Assembly: GCA_014730055.1 (NCBI GenBank)
Contig: WJIV01000246.1
Coordinates: 1 to 15,582, forward strand
Direction: 5' to 3'
DNA: 15,582 nt
From: Candidatus Bathyarchaeota archaeon
GTDB taxonomy: Archaea; Thermoproteota; Bathyarchaeia; TCS64
The notes under the pieces were generated by a model. That model was not told where the DNA came from, ran no database searches, and worked only from the letters and a program-made list of their open reading frames with translations. Each line of letters opens with the position of its first letter. Position 1 is the first letter of the stretch. The position numbers were made by a program, and so were the translations under genes. Of the stretch, positions 1 to 7,123 are shown one piece after another.

Positions 1-923
1 GCGCAAGCTACTGGATGGCTTCCATAAGTATGACCATGGGCAAAGGGTTCATCAAATCCATCATATACTCGGTCACTTGCGATGGTCGCTCCGAGAGGTA
101 AATAGCCACCAGCCAGTCCTTTGGCTGTCGCGATTATATCTGGAATGGTATCCCAGTGGTCTAAACCCCATCTCTTACCGGTCCTGCCCAGCCCTGTCAT
201 TACCTCATCTGAGATAAATAGAACATCGTGTTCATCGCAGATTTCTCGTATAAGCTGGAAGTAGCCAGGGGCAGCGGGAAGGCTTCCTAGAGTAGCTCCA
301 ACAAATGGCTCAGCAATGAAGGCTGATACATACTCTGATCCAGTGGCTTTTATCTGGGTGTCCAAAGCCCTTGCACACTCTAAATCGCATTCGTCTGGCT
401 TCTTCCCGAACCAACACCTGTAACAGTAAGCAGGAGGGATATGAGGAAAATCAATTAACAAAGGCACGTAACGTCTCCTCCTAGCGATATTACCGGACAT
501 GCTCAGAGCTCCAAGGGTGTTACCATGGTAGCTCTGCCAACGGGCTATTATCTTGCTTTTCTGTGGACTACCGGTCAGGAGATGGTACTGGCGGGCCATC
601 TTTGCAGCTGCTTCTGTTGCCTCGGAGCCACCGCTGCAGAAAAAGACATGGTTTAACCCCTCTGGGGCAAATTCAGATAACTTACTGGCGCAGTCTCTAA
701 CTGAATCGGTAATAAAGTGGCTGCTATGAACATAACTAACGCCCTCCATCTGAGAATTTACAGCATCCCTTACCTCCTTTACACCGTGACCAATATTCAC
801 ACATATAGGCCCAGCGCTTCCATCAATATACTGGTTCCCATCTACATCCCATAAATAGATACCTTCGCCATGGGACATTCGGTGAAGATGCATAGACCCA
901 CGGGAGAAAACATGATCGCTCAT
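1..923 (-). CDS. Class III (PLP) aminotransferase, C-terminus cut off by the window edge
   Basis: The first 307 residues of a fold-type I, class III aminotransferase; the last 120 or so lie beyond base 1. It starts at the ATG whose complement is 921-923. Visible family motifs are the GIYLWDVDGNQYID entry (residues 21-34), the PLP-phosphate loop SGGSEATEAA (97-106), SYHGNTLGALSMSG (131-144), SDEVMTGLGRTG with the cofactor-binding Asp239, and the Schiff-base lysine Lys268 in ATAKGLAGGYLPLGA. Between residues 167 and 183 there are four cysteines spaced C-x2-C-x8-C-x3-C, the same arrangement as in the aminotransferase at 10334-11707. The overall pattern recalls Bacillus YodT-type omega/beta-amino-acid aminotransferases, which also neighbour CoA-transferase genes; that comparison is from memory. 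It likely transfers an amino group from an omega- or beta-amino compound to pyruvate or 2-oxoglutarate. It is divergent from the dehydrogenase at 998, suggesting a shared pathway. Family certain, substrate unknown. Confidence 0.93.
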   Translation of the reverse strand, partial: MSDHVFSRGSMHLHRMSHGEGIYLWDVDGNQYIDGSAGPICVNIGHGVKEVRDAVNSQMEGVSYVHSSHFITDSVRDCASKLSEFAPEGLNHVFFCSGGSEATEAAAKMARQYHLLTGSPQKSKIIARWQSYHGNTLGALSMSGNIARRRRYVPLLIDFPHIPPAYCYRCWFGKKPDECDLECARALDTQIKATGSEYVSAFIAEPFVGATLGSLPAAPGYFQLIREICDEHDVLFISDEVMTGLGRTGKRWGLDHWDTIPDIIATAKGLAGGYLPLGATIASDRVYDGFDEPFAHGHTYGSHPVAC

Positions 924-937
924 GAGTTAATGTAGCA

Positions 938-951
938 TTAAGTCAACTTAA
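938..951. promoter_or_regulatory. Inverted repeat in divergent promoter region, candidate operator
   Basis: The 74-base gap between the divergent aminotransferase and dehydrogenase genes contains TTAAGT-CA-ACTTAA, two perfect 6-base arms around 2 bases. Read on the minus strand it sits about 15 to 28 bases upstream of the aminotransferase ATG, where a TATA element of a leaderless gene would be. Read on the plus strand it is 47 to 60 bases before the GTG start. A dimeric repressor bound here could control both genes. The position and symmetry are seen; the operator role is inferred. Confidence 0.4.
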
Positions 952-983
952 CAATAACGCCTTGGAAAATAAGAAAAGCTTCA

Positions 984-989
984 CGAGGT
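984..989 (+). promoter_or_regulatory. Shine-Dalgarno (GAGGTA) selecting the GTG start at 998
   Basis: GAGGTA lies 8 bases before GTG 998-1000 and 17 bases before the alternative in-frame ATG at 1007. The spacing favours the GTG, although the protein family would tolerate either start. Confidence 0.5.
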
Positions 990-997
990 AAATTATA

Positions 998-1960
998 GTG
1001 ATATCAATGATAGAAGGAATAGAGAAAATTGCATGTGTAGGGTCAGGTCTTGTAGGACAGGGTTGGGCAGCTCAGTTTGCCGTTAATGGATACGAGGTCA
1101 CCCTGCAGGATTTGACGGAAGGTAAGCTGGATGAAGCTCATGATAGAGTGGTTAACCACATACATACCTTGGTTGAAGCTGGATTGGGTAGAGATGCTGA
1201 AGGAGCTATAGCAGGTTTGAAAACCTCAACAGATCTGGACGCAGTGCTAAGGGAAACTGATTTTGTAATAGAGTCTGTTTTTGAAAACCTGGAGGTTAAA
1301 CAGAACTTGTATGAAAATATGGATGAAATTACCTCCAATGATGTGATACTCGCCAGCAGTACATCTGGATTGATGATGACTGATATCGCAAAGAATATGA
1401 AACTACACCCAGAGAGGGCAATTGTAGCTCACCCATGGAATCCAGTACACCTAGTACCTTTAGTTGAACTGAGCCCGGGCGAGAAAACAGACCAGAAAAC
1501 TGTTGATACGACCTATGCATTGATGGAAGACATAGGAAAGGAGCCCGTAGTCCTGAAAAAAGAAGTTCCAGGCTTCATAGCTAACAGAATATCAGCAGCT
1601 TTGTGGAGGGAAGCCCTAGATCTTGTGGACAGAGGTGTTGCCAGTGTGGAGGATGTAGATAAAGCCATTCGAGCTGGTCCAGGAATACGCTGGGCAATAA
1701 TGGGCCCGTATCTTGTTTACCACCTCGGAGGTGGGAAAGGAGGAATAGAATATCTCATGAGACATATTGGTGTAAGTAAGGCAAAGTGGCTCGAGACTAT
1801 GGCGAAATGGACGGAGACACCTGAATCTGCAATCCTGAAAGCAATAAAAGGGGTAAATGATATGGTCGGGGATAAGAGCCTTGAGGAACTCGAGGAATGG
1901 AGAGATAAATACCTAATCTCTCTAAACAGGCTTCTATGGAGCGGCGAAGATCAAATCTAA
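998..1960 (+). CDS. 3-hydroxyacyl-CoA dehydrogenase family oxidoreductase (L-carnitine / L-gulonate dehydrogenase-like)
   Basis: A soluble NAD-dependent dehydrogenase of 320 residues, the usual length of the lambda-crystallin/L-gulonate 3-dehydrogenase and L-carnitine dehydrogenase branch. The Rossmann motif GSGLVGQGW is at residues 15-23, and Asp38 at the end of the second strand favours NAD over NADP. SSTSGLM (120-126), VAHPWNP with the catalytic His145, and LVELSPG with its partner Glu157 form the active site. VPGFIANR (190-197) opens the C-terminal helical domain. GPGIRWAIMGPYLVYHLGGGKGGI (around 227-250) is typical of the carnitine/hydroxy-acid branch rather than of classical 3-hydroxybutyryl-CoA dehydrogenases, which are shorter. 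The substrate is therefore likely a free 3-hydroxy acid or its 3-keto partner. A T-rich stretch (1968-1976) and a new TATA-like box follow, so the CoA-transferase may have its own promoter, yet the context puts them in one pathway. Family certain, substrate open. Confidence 0.9.
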   Translation: MISMIEGIEKIACVGSGLVGQGWAAQFAVNGYEVTLQDLTEGKLDEAHDRVVNHIHTLVEAGLGRDAEGAIAGLKTSTDLDAVLRETDFVIESVFENLEVKQNLYENMDEITSNDVILASSTSGLMMTDIAKNMKLHPERAIVAHPWNPVHLVPLVELSPGEKTDQKTVDTTYALMEDIGKEPVVLKKEVPGFIANRISAALWREALDLVDRGVASVEDVDKAIRAGPGIRWAIMGPYLVYHLGGGKGGIEYLMRHIGVSKAKWLETMAKWTETPESAILKAIKGVNDMVGDKSLEELEEWRDKYLISLNRLLWSGEDQI

Positions 1961-1980
1961 TAATCTTCTATTTTTAGAGA

Positions 1981-1989
1981 AATATTATA
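1981..1989 (+). promoter_or_regulatory. TATA-like box for the CoA-transferase operon
   Basis: AATATTATA is centred about 27 bases before the ATG at 2013, which has no convincing Shine-Dalgarno. This fits an archaeal leaderless transcript starting at or next to the ATG. Sequence match only. Confidence 0.4.
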
Positions 1990-2012
1990 CGAGTTATCGA
2001 GTAGTAGTATTC

Positions 2013-3026
2013 ATGAATATTCTTCAAGAGGGCCAAGGGGAACTCCTGGGTTGGATGCCCCCTGATGAAGCCCGAAAATGGATGAGGGAAAACAAGGAAA
2101 GATCTCTAATCGATAAGACCACATCATTACCCGAGGCGATTAAAAAATTCACAAAGGATGGTAATTATTTCGCTATGGGTGGATTCGGTCACATCAGGTT
2201 CAGCTCAGCCGCAATCTATGAGATGATCAGGCAGGGAAGAAATAATCTCACTATAGCTGGAAAAACATCAGTTCACGACGTGGATATTATGATAGCCTCA
2301 GGGATAGTTGATCGTGTGGAGTGTGCATACAGTTTCGGTCATGAGTTACGAGGCTTATCACCTGCTGGAAGAAGGGCAGTTGAAACGGGTAGGGTTAAGG
2401 TAGTCGGTGAGTTAAGTAACGCAGCCTTCCAGTGGAGATTCAAAGCAGCAGCAATGGGCCTCTCTTGGCTTCCAGCTAGGATAATGCTTGGGACGGATAC
2501 CCTCAAGTATAGTTCAGCCAAAGTGGTTGAGGACCCTATGACGGGGAAGCCAATTATACTTCTTCCAGCTTGTTATCCCGATTTTAGCTTTATACATGTA
2601 CACAGATGTGATAAGTATGGTAACTGCCAGATAGATGGCATAAGCATAGAAGATATAGACCTCGCCAGAGCATCAAAGAGACTCATAATCACCACGGAGG
2701 AAATCATCGATGAGGAGAAGATAAGAGAAGAACCAGACAAGACATTAATACCGTACTTTCTTGTTGATGCAGTAGTTGAGGTACCATATGGGAGTCATCC
2801 AGGAAACATGCCTGGACTTTATTATAGTGATGAGGAACACATGGCAGAGTGGCTCACTTTGAGTAGGAGCGAAGAAGGAGTACAGAGTTACTTTGACAGA
2901 TATGTATACGGTGTTAATGATTTTGTGGAATACATTGAATTAATTGGTGGAGAAGAAAAAATGGATTATCTGAGGAGATTAGAGAAATTAGAAGAACCTC
3001 TAAAGGCTCCATGGGCGAGGGGATAA
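2013..3026 (+). CDS. CoA-transferase subunit A (glutaconate CoA-transferase type)
   Basis: Alpha subunit (337 residues) of a family I, two-subunit CoA-transferase, which moves CoA from an acyl-CoA such as acetyl-CoA or succinyl-CoA to a carboxylic acid. After an N-terminal lead of about 35 residues comes the CoA_trans core: DGNYFAMGGFGHIRFSSAA (49-67) is the glycine-rich CoA-binding turn, and later segments include LGTDTLKYSSAK (159-170), LLPACYPDFSFIHVHRCDKYGN (183-204) and IDLARASKRLIITTEEI. The C-terminal YVYGVNDFVEYIELIGGEEKM block is typical of GctA-like subunits of about 320 residues and is absent from the shorter acetoacetate-type subunits. The catalytic glutamate is not expected here; it sits in subunit B, which begins 4 bases downstream, so the pair is cotranscribed and forms one enzyme. 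Context (dehydrogenase before, M81 hydrolase after, aminotransferase divergent) suggests activation of a product of amino-acid-like catabolism. True glutaconate specificity is not supported. Confidence 0.92.
   Translation: MNILQEGQGELLGWMPPDEARKWMRENKERSLIDKTTSLPEAIKKFTKDGNYFAMGGFGHIRFSSAAIYEMIRQGRNNLTIAGKTSVHDVDIMIASGIVDRVECAYSFGHELRGLSPAGRRAVETGRVKVVGELSNAAFQWRFKAAAMGLSWLPARIMLGTDTLKYSSAKVVEDPMTGKPIILLPACYPDFSFIHVHRCDKYGNCQIDGISIEDIDLARASKRLIITTEEIIDEEKIREEPDKTLIPYFLVDAVVEVPYGSHPGNMPGLYYSDEEHMAEWLTLSRSEEGVQSYFDRYVYGVNDFVEYIELIGGEEKMDYLRRLEKLEEPLKAPWARG
3017..3024 (+). promoter_or_regulatory. Shine-Dalgarno (GAGGGGAT) selecting the TTG start of subunit B
   Basis: GAGGGGAT, inside the end of subunit A, closely matches the archaeal GGAGGTGAT consensus and lies 6 bases before TTG 3031-3033. 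It supports that start over the in-frame ATG at 3055. Confidence 0.55.
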
Positions 3027-3030
3027 CTAA

Positions 3031-3795
3031 TTGGAGTATAATACAACAGAATTAATGGCCTGTGTCGCAAGCAGGGTACTGGAGAACAATAAAACAGTCT
3101 TTGTGGGTACCGGTCTACCGCTTGTCGCTAGTATGCTGGCTCAGAGACTGCATGCACCGGACTTGGTTCTGATATTCGAAGCAGGTGGAATAGGCCCAAG
3201 ACTACCAATGATACCGATAAGTGTGGGGGACAGCAGAACATTCTATCAAGGCGTCATGGCTGCTAGCATGGACTATACCATGGGTATTGCACAGCAGGGG
3301 CTAGTAGATTATGGTTTTCTAGGGGCTGCCCAGATAGATAAGTATGGAAATCTGAACACCACGGTTATTGGTGATCATGATAAACCGAAGGTAAGACTAC
3401 CAGGAAGTGGTGGGGCAAACGATGTTGGAAGTCTTTGTACGAGGACGATAATATTGATGCGTCAGGATAAGCTAAGATTCGTTGATAAGCTTGACTTTCT
3501 AACTACTCCGGGGTATCTTGATGGACCTGGAAAGAGAGAGGAAGCGGGACTACCTGAGGAAACTGGACCATACAGAGTAATAACTCAGCTTTGTGTAATG
3601 GGTTTCCAGGAGAGATCCAAAGAAATGATGTTAATATCAGTGCATCCTGGTGTTTCAGTGGAAGAAGTTGAGGAAAACACGAGCTTCGATCTAATAATTC
3701 CTGACCAGGTTGAAATTACCGATCCTCCAACTCTGAAGGAACTTAGACTCCTTAGAGAGGAAATCGATCAGGAAGGGATCGTTATAGGTAGGTAG
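3031..3795 (+). CDS. CoA-transferase subunit B (glutaconate CoA-transferase type)
   Basis: Beta subunit (254 residues, near the usual 260) and partner of the preceding gene. The segment VFVGTGLPLVASMLAQRLHAPDL (23-45) and then LIFEAGGIGP (48-57) contain Glu50, matching the family's catalytic glutamate that carries the glutamyl-CoA thioester. YGFLGAAQIDKYGNLNTT (94-111), VRLPGSGGANDVGSLC (121-136) and a tail ending in DPPTLKELRLLREE are all characteristic of GctB-like subunits. It uses a TTG start with a good Shine-Dalgarno overlapping the end of subunit A. The next gene begins 4 bases after its stop, so A, B and the M81 hydrolase are translationally close and surely one transcript. Acid substrate not deducible. 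Confidence 0.93.
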   Translation: MEYNTTELMACVASRVLENNKTVFVGTGLPLVASMLAQRLHAPDLVLIFEAGGIGPRLPMIPISVGDSRTFYQGVMAASMDYTMGIAQQGLVDYGFLGAAQIDKYGNLNTTVIGDHDKPKVRLPGSGGANDVGSLCTRTIILMRQDKLRFVDKLDFLTTPGYLDGPGKREEAGLPEETGPYRVITQLCVMGFQERSKEMMLISVHPGVSVEEVEENTSFDLIIPDQVEITDPPTLKELRLLREEIDQEGIVIGR

Positions 3796-3799
3796 GAAG

Positions 3800-5287
3800 A
3801 TGACAACAAAGTTCAAGCTAGGAGTTGCAGGCTTCGCTCATGAAACAATTACTTTCTGGCCAGGACTAACTACTCTAGAGGATTTTGAGAGGACGGCAAC
3901 ATATGGAGAGGAAGTGTTAGAGAAAGCTCGGTATACCAATTCCTGTATAGGTGGCTTCATGGAAGTATGTGAAGAAGAAAATATCAAATTATTACCGGTC
4001 TGCAATGCATCGGGTGGTGCCACCGAAACAGTCTCGGACGAGGTTTACGATCACTATGTTTCTAAGATGAGAAAAGGCTTCAAGGAGATGGAAGGGCTGA
4101 TAGATGGAGTACTCCTGAATCTTCATGGTGCTATGGCTACCGAGAGCAGGGAGGACCCAGAGACAGATGCTGTCCGGGAGATCAGAGAAGTGGTTGGGTA
4201 TGAAATCCCATTAATGGTGACTCTGGATCTTCACGCTAATAAGGATAAAGCCTTGAAGGATTTGGTTACTGGCATCTTTGGTTATCACAGTAGCCCTCAT
4301 ATAGATATGAGGAATACAGGCAAAAGAGCTGCAAAAGCTATGGTTCGGACTCTAAAGGGAGAAGTGAGCCCAACAATGGCTCTAAAAAAGCCAGGAGTAG
4401 TAGTCCCGTCAGTTTTCAGTGCTACTACAGTGAGCCCCGCTAAAGATATCATGGATAGGGTTCATGAATGGGAGAAGAAGGAAGGGGTAATTGACGTGAC
4501 AGCTTTATTCGGATTTGCCTGGAGTGATGTAAGACCTCTAGGGATGGGAATGGTAGCAGTGACGGATAATAACCCCGAACTAGCACGAGAGATAGTGGAA
4601 GATCTATCAGACCTCGCATGGAGAAAAAGATATGAGCTCACAGGGAGAACTGAAAGTTCTTTGTTTAATGTTGAGGCGGGGGTTAAACTAGCCTTGGATA
4701 AAGCGGGAGAGGCCTCTAAACCTATTATTATACTTGACCATGCGGATAGAAGTAACGATACTACATTTGTGTTAAGGGAACTTATTAATCAAAGAGCCGG
4801 TAACACGGCTTTCCCGATGTTATATGACCCTGAATCAGCGAAAAAGTGCGTCGAGGTAGGAGAAGGGGAAATAATTGAACTGGATGTAGGAGCAACAACT
4901 GGTTGGCGTGATGGAGGTAAAGTACGAGTCAAGGGAGAGATCCTTTGGGTTGGTGAGGGAAAATACATAGGCACAGGCCCCATGCGGATTAATCAAGAGA
5001 TTAACCTGGGCCCTACAGGGATTTTACAGGTGGATGGTATATGGTTGCAGCTGATCTCAAGGCAGAGCAGCTTAATAGATGATGACCCGATGAAGCAGTT
5101 CGGGTATAATCCAAAGGACTTCGATGTAATTGTAAGTAAATCAAAGACTCACTTCAGGGCAGTTTATGAGAAGCTGGGAGAGGAGATTTTAATCATTGAT
5201 GCCCCAGGGCAATGCCCTGCCGACCTGAGTGTATTTAATTATCAGAACGTACCAGAAGGAACCTACCCAATTACCACTAAAGAATAA
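3800..5287 (+). CDS. M81 family metallohydrolase (MlrC-like, microcystin-degradation-type)
   Basis: A 495-residue cytoplasmic zinc hydrolase of the M81/MlrC family; no signal peptide or membrane segment is visible. The N-terminal domain begins with FKLGVAGFAHETITFWPG (His14-Glu15) and has LLNLHGAMATE (105-115) and LDLHANKD with Asp143 and His145. His167 in SSPHIDM lies 22 residues after His145, matching the Asp-x-His...His zinc site I recall for MlrC. The C-terminal MlrC_C domain begins around residue 310 and ends with SKSKTHFRAVYEKL, IIDAPGQCPADLSVFNY. The segment IILDHADRSNDTTFVLREL (about 311-329) stands where relatives usually carry a glycine-rich DNPGGGxPGD loop, so this member is divergent there. 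Family members hydrolyse linearised peptides or other amides; most have no known substrate. As third gene of the CoA-transferase operon it may release the acid or amine that the neighbouring enzymes process. Family secure, role inferred. Confidence 0.9.
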   Translation: MTTKFKLGVAGFAHETITFWPGLTTLEDFERTATYGEEVLEKARYTNSCIGGFMEVCEEENIKLLPVCNASGGATETVSDEVYDHYVSKMRKGFKEMEGLIDGVLLNLHGAMATESREDPETDAVREIREVVGYEIPLMVTLDLHANKDKALKDLVTGIFGYHSSPHIDMRNTGKRAAKAMVRTLKGEVSPTMALKKPGVVVPSVFSATTVSPAKDIMDRVHEWEKKEGVIDVTALFGFAWSDVRPLGMGMVAVTDNNPELAREIVEDLSDLAWRKRYELTGRTESSLFNVEAGVKLALDKAGEASKPIIILDHADRSNDTTFVLRELINQRAGNTAFPMLYDPESAKKCVEVGEGEIIELDVGATTGWRDGGKVRVKGEILWVGEGKYIGTGPMRINQEINLGPTGILQVDGIWLQLISRQSSLIDDDPMKQFGYNPKDFDVIVSKSKTHFRAVYEKLGEEILIIDAPGQCPADLSVFNYQNVPEGTYPITTKE

Positions 5288-5302
5288 CCAACAAGTTAAA
5301 TC

Positions 5303-5310
5303 CTTTATTC
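5303..5310 (+). promoter_or_regulatory. Weak TATA-like element for panB
   Basis: The 43-base gap between the M81 stop and the GTG at 5331 is AT-rich. CTTTATTC is centred about 25 bases before that GTG, and no Shine-Dalgarno is visible, which fits a leaderless start. The match is poor and read-through from the upstream operon is equally possible. Confidence 0.2.
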
Positions 5311-5330
5311 ATTCTTTTCTATCATCTGAT

Positions 5331-6188
5331 GTGAATAGTTTGGGAAAAATTACAGTTACACAAATTAGGAAAATGAAGGATTTGGGGGAGAAGATCACCA
5401 TGGTCACGGCTTATGATTATCCGAGTTCTCTGCTTGCCGACAGAGCGGGGATTGAGATGTTATTAGTCGGTGACAGTCTGGGAATGGTTGTACTGGGGTA
5501 CCCAAATCCTGTACAGGTAACTATGGAAGATATAATTCATCATACAAAAGCTGTAACGAGAGCGTCTAAAAATTCATTTGTGGTTGCTGATATGCCTTTC
5601 ATGAGTTACCGTATTAGTAGAGAACAGGCTTTGACAAATGCTGGTCGCTTAATACAAGAAGGGGGTGCTGACGCTGTCAAACTTGAGGGAGGAAAAGAAG
5701 TAGCACATATAGTTAGAGATATCACAAGTTCGGGGATTCCTGTACAGGCACATATTGGATTAATGCCCCAGAGAGCATCAGTAGGTGATACTTTTAAAAT
5801 TCAAGGAAAGGATGCGCAAACTGCTAAGTCAATAATTGAGGACGCTGTTACACTGGAAAGTGCTGGGGCATTCAGTGTCGTATTAGAGTTTGTTACAGCT
5901 GAAACAGCGTCTGTGATCACCAATAAACTTGGAATTCCCACAATTGGAATTGGTTCAGGTCTTAGTTGTGATGGTCAGGTACTCATCTTGCACGATATAC
6001 TCGGAGTCTATGATGAAGCTCCTTCTTTTGCCAAACCATATGTAAATTTGAATAAGATAATAGTTGATTCGCTGTCAAATTTCAGGAAAGAAGTTAAAAA
6101 CCTAGAATTCCCAAGCGAGGACTACATTGTACATATGGAAAAAATTGAAGCGGAAAAATTGATTGAAAAGAAAGAAGAATTGAACTAG
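5331..6188 (+). CDS. panB: 3-methyl-2-oxobutanoate hydroxymethyltransferase (ketopantoate synthase)
   Basis: First step of pantothenate and CoA synthesis: transfers a hydroxymethyl group from methylene-tetrahydrofolate (or an archaeal pterin equivalent) to 2-oxoisovalerate to give ketopantoate. It is a TIM-barrel enzyme. Numbering from GTG 5331 (285 residues): KITMVTAYDYPSSLLADRAG, VGDSLGMV with Asp48, ADMPFMSY with Asp87 and KLEGG with Glu119 give the metal-binding triad. AHIGLMPQ and VVLEFV with the catalytic Glu186 follow, then IPTIGIGSG and CDGQVLILHDILG. All residues known to matter in the E. coli enzyme are present. The open frame extends back to GTG 5229 inside the M81 gene, but family members begin near the KIT-x-xxIRKMK segment, so GTG 5331 or TTG 5340 is the likelier start. 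It reads slightly AT-richer than its neighbours. No other pantothenate genes are nearby; the position beside a CoA-using operon may be coincidence. Confidence 0.95.
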   Translation: MNSLGKITVTQIRKMKDLGEKITMVTAYDYPSSLLADRAGIEMLLVGDSLGMVVLGYPNPVQVTMEDIIHHTKAVTRASKNSFVVADMPFMSYRISREQALTNAGRLIQEGGADAVKLEGGKEVAHIVRDITSSGIPVQAHIGLMPQRASVGDTFKIQGKDAQTAKSIIEDAVTLESAGAFSVVLEFVTAETASVITNKLGIPTIGIGSGLSCDGQVLILHDILGVYDEAPSFAKPYVNLNKIIVDSLSNFRKEVKNLEFPSEDYIVHMEKIEAEKLIEKKEELN

Positions 6189-7030
6189 TCCAGGTAACAA
6201 GCTGGGACAGGAATCGACTTCCAAAGTTCAATAAACTCAACCATGAAGTTTACGGTCTCTTCCATTCGCGCCGCTGCCTCTTCTGGCTCCGCTTTACGTG
6301 GGTCACTCGTAGCATACTGCCCTGTTGTAGTAATATCTTCAGTATTTGGCCCTAGGCATGCGTTGAAAACTTGGTTGACTAGTTCAAAATCCTCCCTGTC
6401 TGGGTCCATAAATTTCTGAAGTTCCTCTGGAATAATAACTCCGCTCTCCCATTCTTCTAATCTCCACATCTCGACCAAGTCTGGGAAATAATGCAGAGCA
6501 TAGGCTGTTTCTCTGGGACCGCTGTGTACCTCAAAGTAGCGGTTCATCCTGTCCTGAATTTTCTTGGCCAACTCTGTACCACTAGGTCCACTGGGGGTCG
6601 CAACCATCACATTAAAGTCCCTCTTAGCTATCTGTGCTGCGAGGCTCATTATATTTGAGTTGCCTCCGTGGTGATTAATCAAGACAAATCGTTTAACCCC
6701 ATGCACAGCGAAGCTCTCTATTGTATCCAGAAGTATATTGAGAAGAGTATCAACACTGAAGGTCACTGTCCCCGGGAAGGCCATATGGTGGGGGCTATAA
6801 CCCGGCCAACAAGGATGTATGCAGACACTGTTGGTCCGTTCAGCTACCTCATGAATAAACGCCCTTGCACCAAGGCTATCAGTTCCTAATGGAAGATGAG
6901 TCCCATGCTGCTCAATAGCTCCTATACCGATTATAACTACTGGAGAAGGCTCATTCTCCAGCCAGTCCTCAAAAGCAGGACGGGTTAGTTCCTGTATCCA
7001 GAACCTGCTTAATTTTCCGTTCTCTGACAT
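6185..7030 (-). CDS. Creatininase family amidohydrolase
   Basis: A 281-residue metal-dependent amidohydrolase of the creatininase superfamily, which includes creatininase, the archaeal FAPy deformylase ArfB and the mycofactocin peptidase MftE. GAIEQHGTHLPLGTDS (37-52) supplies Glu40, His42 and Asp51. GYSPHHMAFPGT (77-88) follows the core, and INHHGGNSN (118-126) and HSGPRETAYAL with Glu174 complete the two-metal site, so all expected ligands are present. After residue 190 the tail diverges and is not diagnostic. ArfB relatives are usually shorter, so a flavin/F420 role is not favoured. It converges on panB, its stop sharing the same CTAG. No Shine-Dalgarno precedes the ATG, but a TTAAAA element lies about 26 bases upstream, fitting a leaderless message. 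With the M81 protein it is the second orphan amidase in the area; it may act on a cyclic or acyl amide in the same catabolism (inference). Confidence 0.92.
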   Translation of the reverse strand: MSENGKLSRFWIQELTRPAFEDWLENEPSPVVIIGIGAIEQHGTHLPLGTDSLGARAFIHEVAERTNSVCIHPCWPGYSPHHMAFPGTVTFSVDTLLNILLDTIESFAVHGVKRFVLINHHGGNSNIMSLAAQIAKRDFNVMVATPSGPSGTELAKKIQDRMNRYFEVHSGPRETAYALHYFPDLVEMWRLEEWESGVIIPEELQKFMDPDREDFELVNQVFNACLGPNTEDITTTGQYATSDPRKAEPEEAAARMEETVNFMVEFIELWKSIPVPACYLD

Positions 7031-7053
7031 AATTCATGAGAATAGAAAAAGAG

Positions 7054-7059
7054 TTTTAA
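7054..7059 (-). promoter_or_regulatory. TATA-like box for the creatininase-family gene
   Basis: On the minus strand this reads TTAAAA, centred about 26 bases before the ATG at 7030. There is no Shine-Dalgarno in between, so a leaderless transcript is likely. Confidence 0.4.
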
Positions 7060-7061
7060 GG

Positions 7062-7071
7062 TTATGCATAA
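7062..7071 (+). promoter_or_regulatory. Palindromic TATA-like element upstream of PEP carboxykinase
   Basis: TTATGCATAA, a perfect 10-base palindrome followed by a run of A, lies about 53 bases before the TTG start. As a TATA box it would place the transcript start near 7093-7097 and leave a short leader carrying the strong Shine-Dalgarno at 7111. It may equally be a regulator site between the divergent genes. Confidence 0.35.
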
Positions 7072-7110
7072 AAAACCGATAAGCCTAATTAAAGGTGCAT
7101 ACGATTCTAG

Positions 7111-7116
7111 GGGAGG
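7111..7116 (+). promoter_or_regulatory. Strong Shine-Dalgarno (GGGAGG) for the TTG start at 7124
   Basis: GGGAGG sits 7 bases before TTG 7124-7126. No in-frame ATG occurs until codon 9, so this site decides the start. Confidence 0.65.
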
Positions 7117-7123
7117 CATATAG

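Noticed and set aside
998..1960. Assigning L-carnitine dehydrogenase and a carnitine pathway
   Set aside because: The branch fits, but the partner genes (betaine/thioesterase or beta-keto acid cleavage enzymes) are not seen and L-gulonate-type enzymes look similar.
5229..5330. Upstream extension of panB from GTG 5229, overlapping the M81 gene by 59 bases
   Set aside because: The extra 34 residues resemble no PanB N-terminus and no Shine-Dalgarno precedes the GTG; the family start matches 5331 or 5340.
6668..6889. Plus-strand frame of 73 codons inside the creatininase-family gene
   Set aside because: It is a shadow of a well-conserved gene; no start signal or recognisable protein.
6185..7030. 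FAPy deformylase ArfB (F420/riboflavin synthesis)
   Set aside because: Same superfamily, but this protein is longer, its C-terminus differs and no flavin or F420 genes adjoin.
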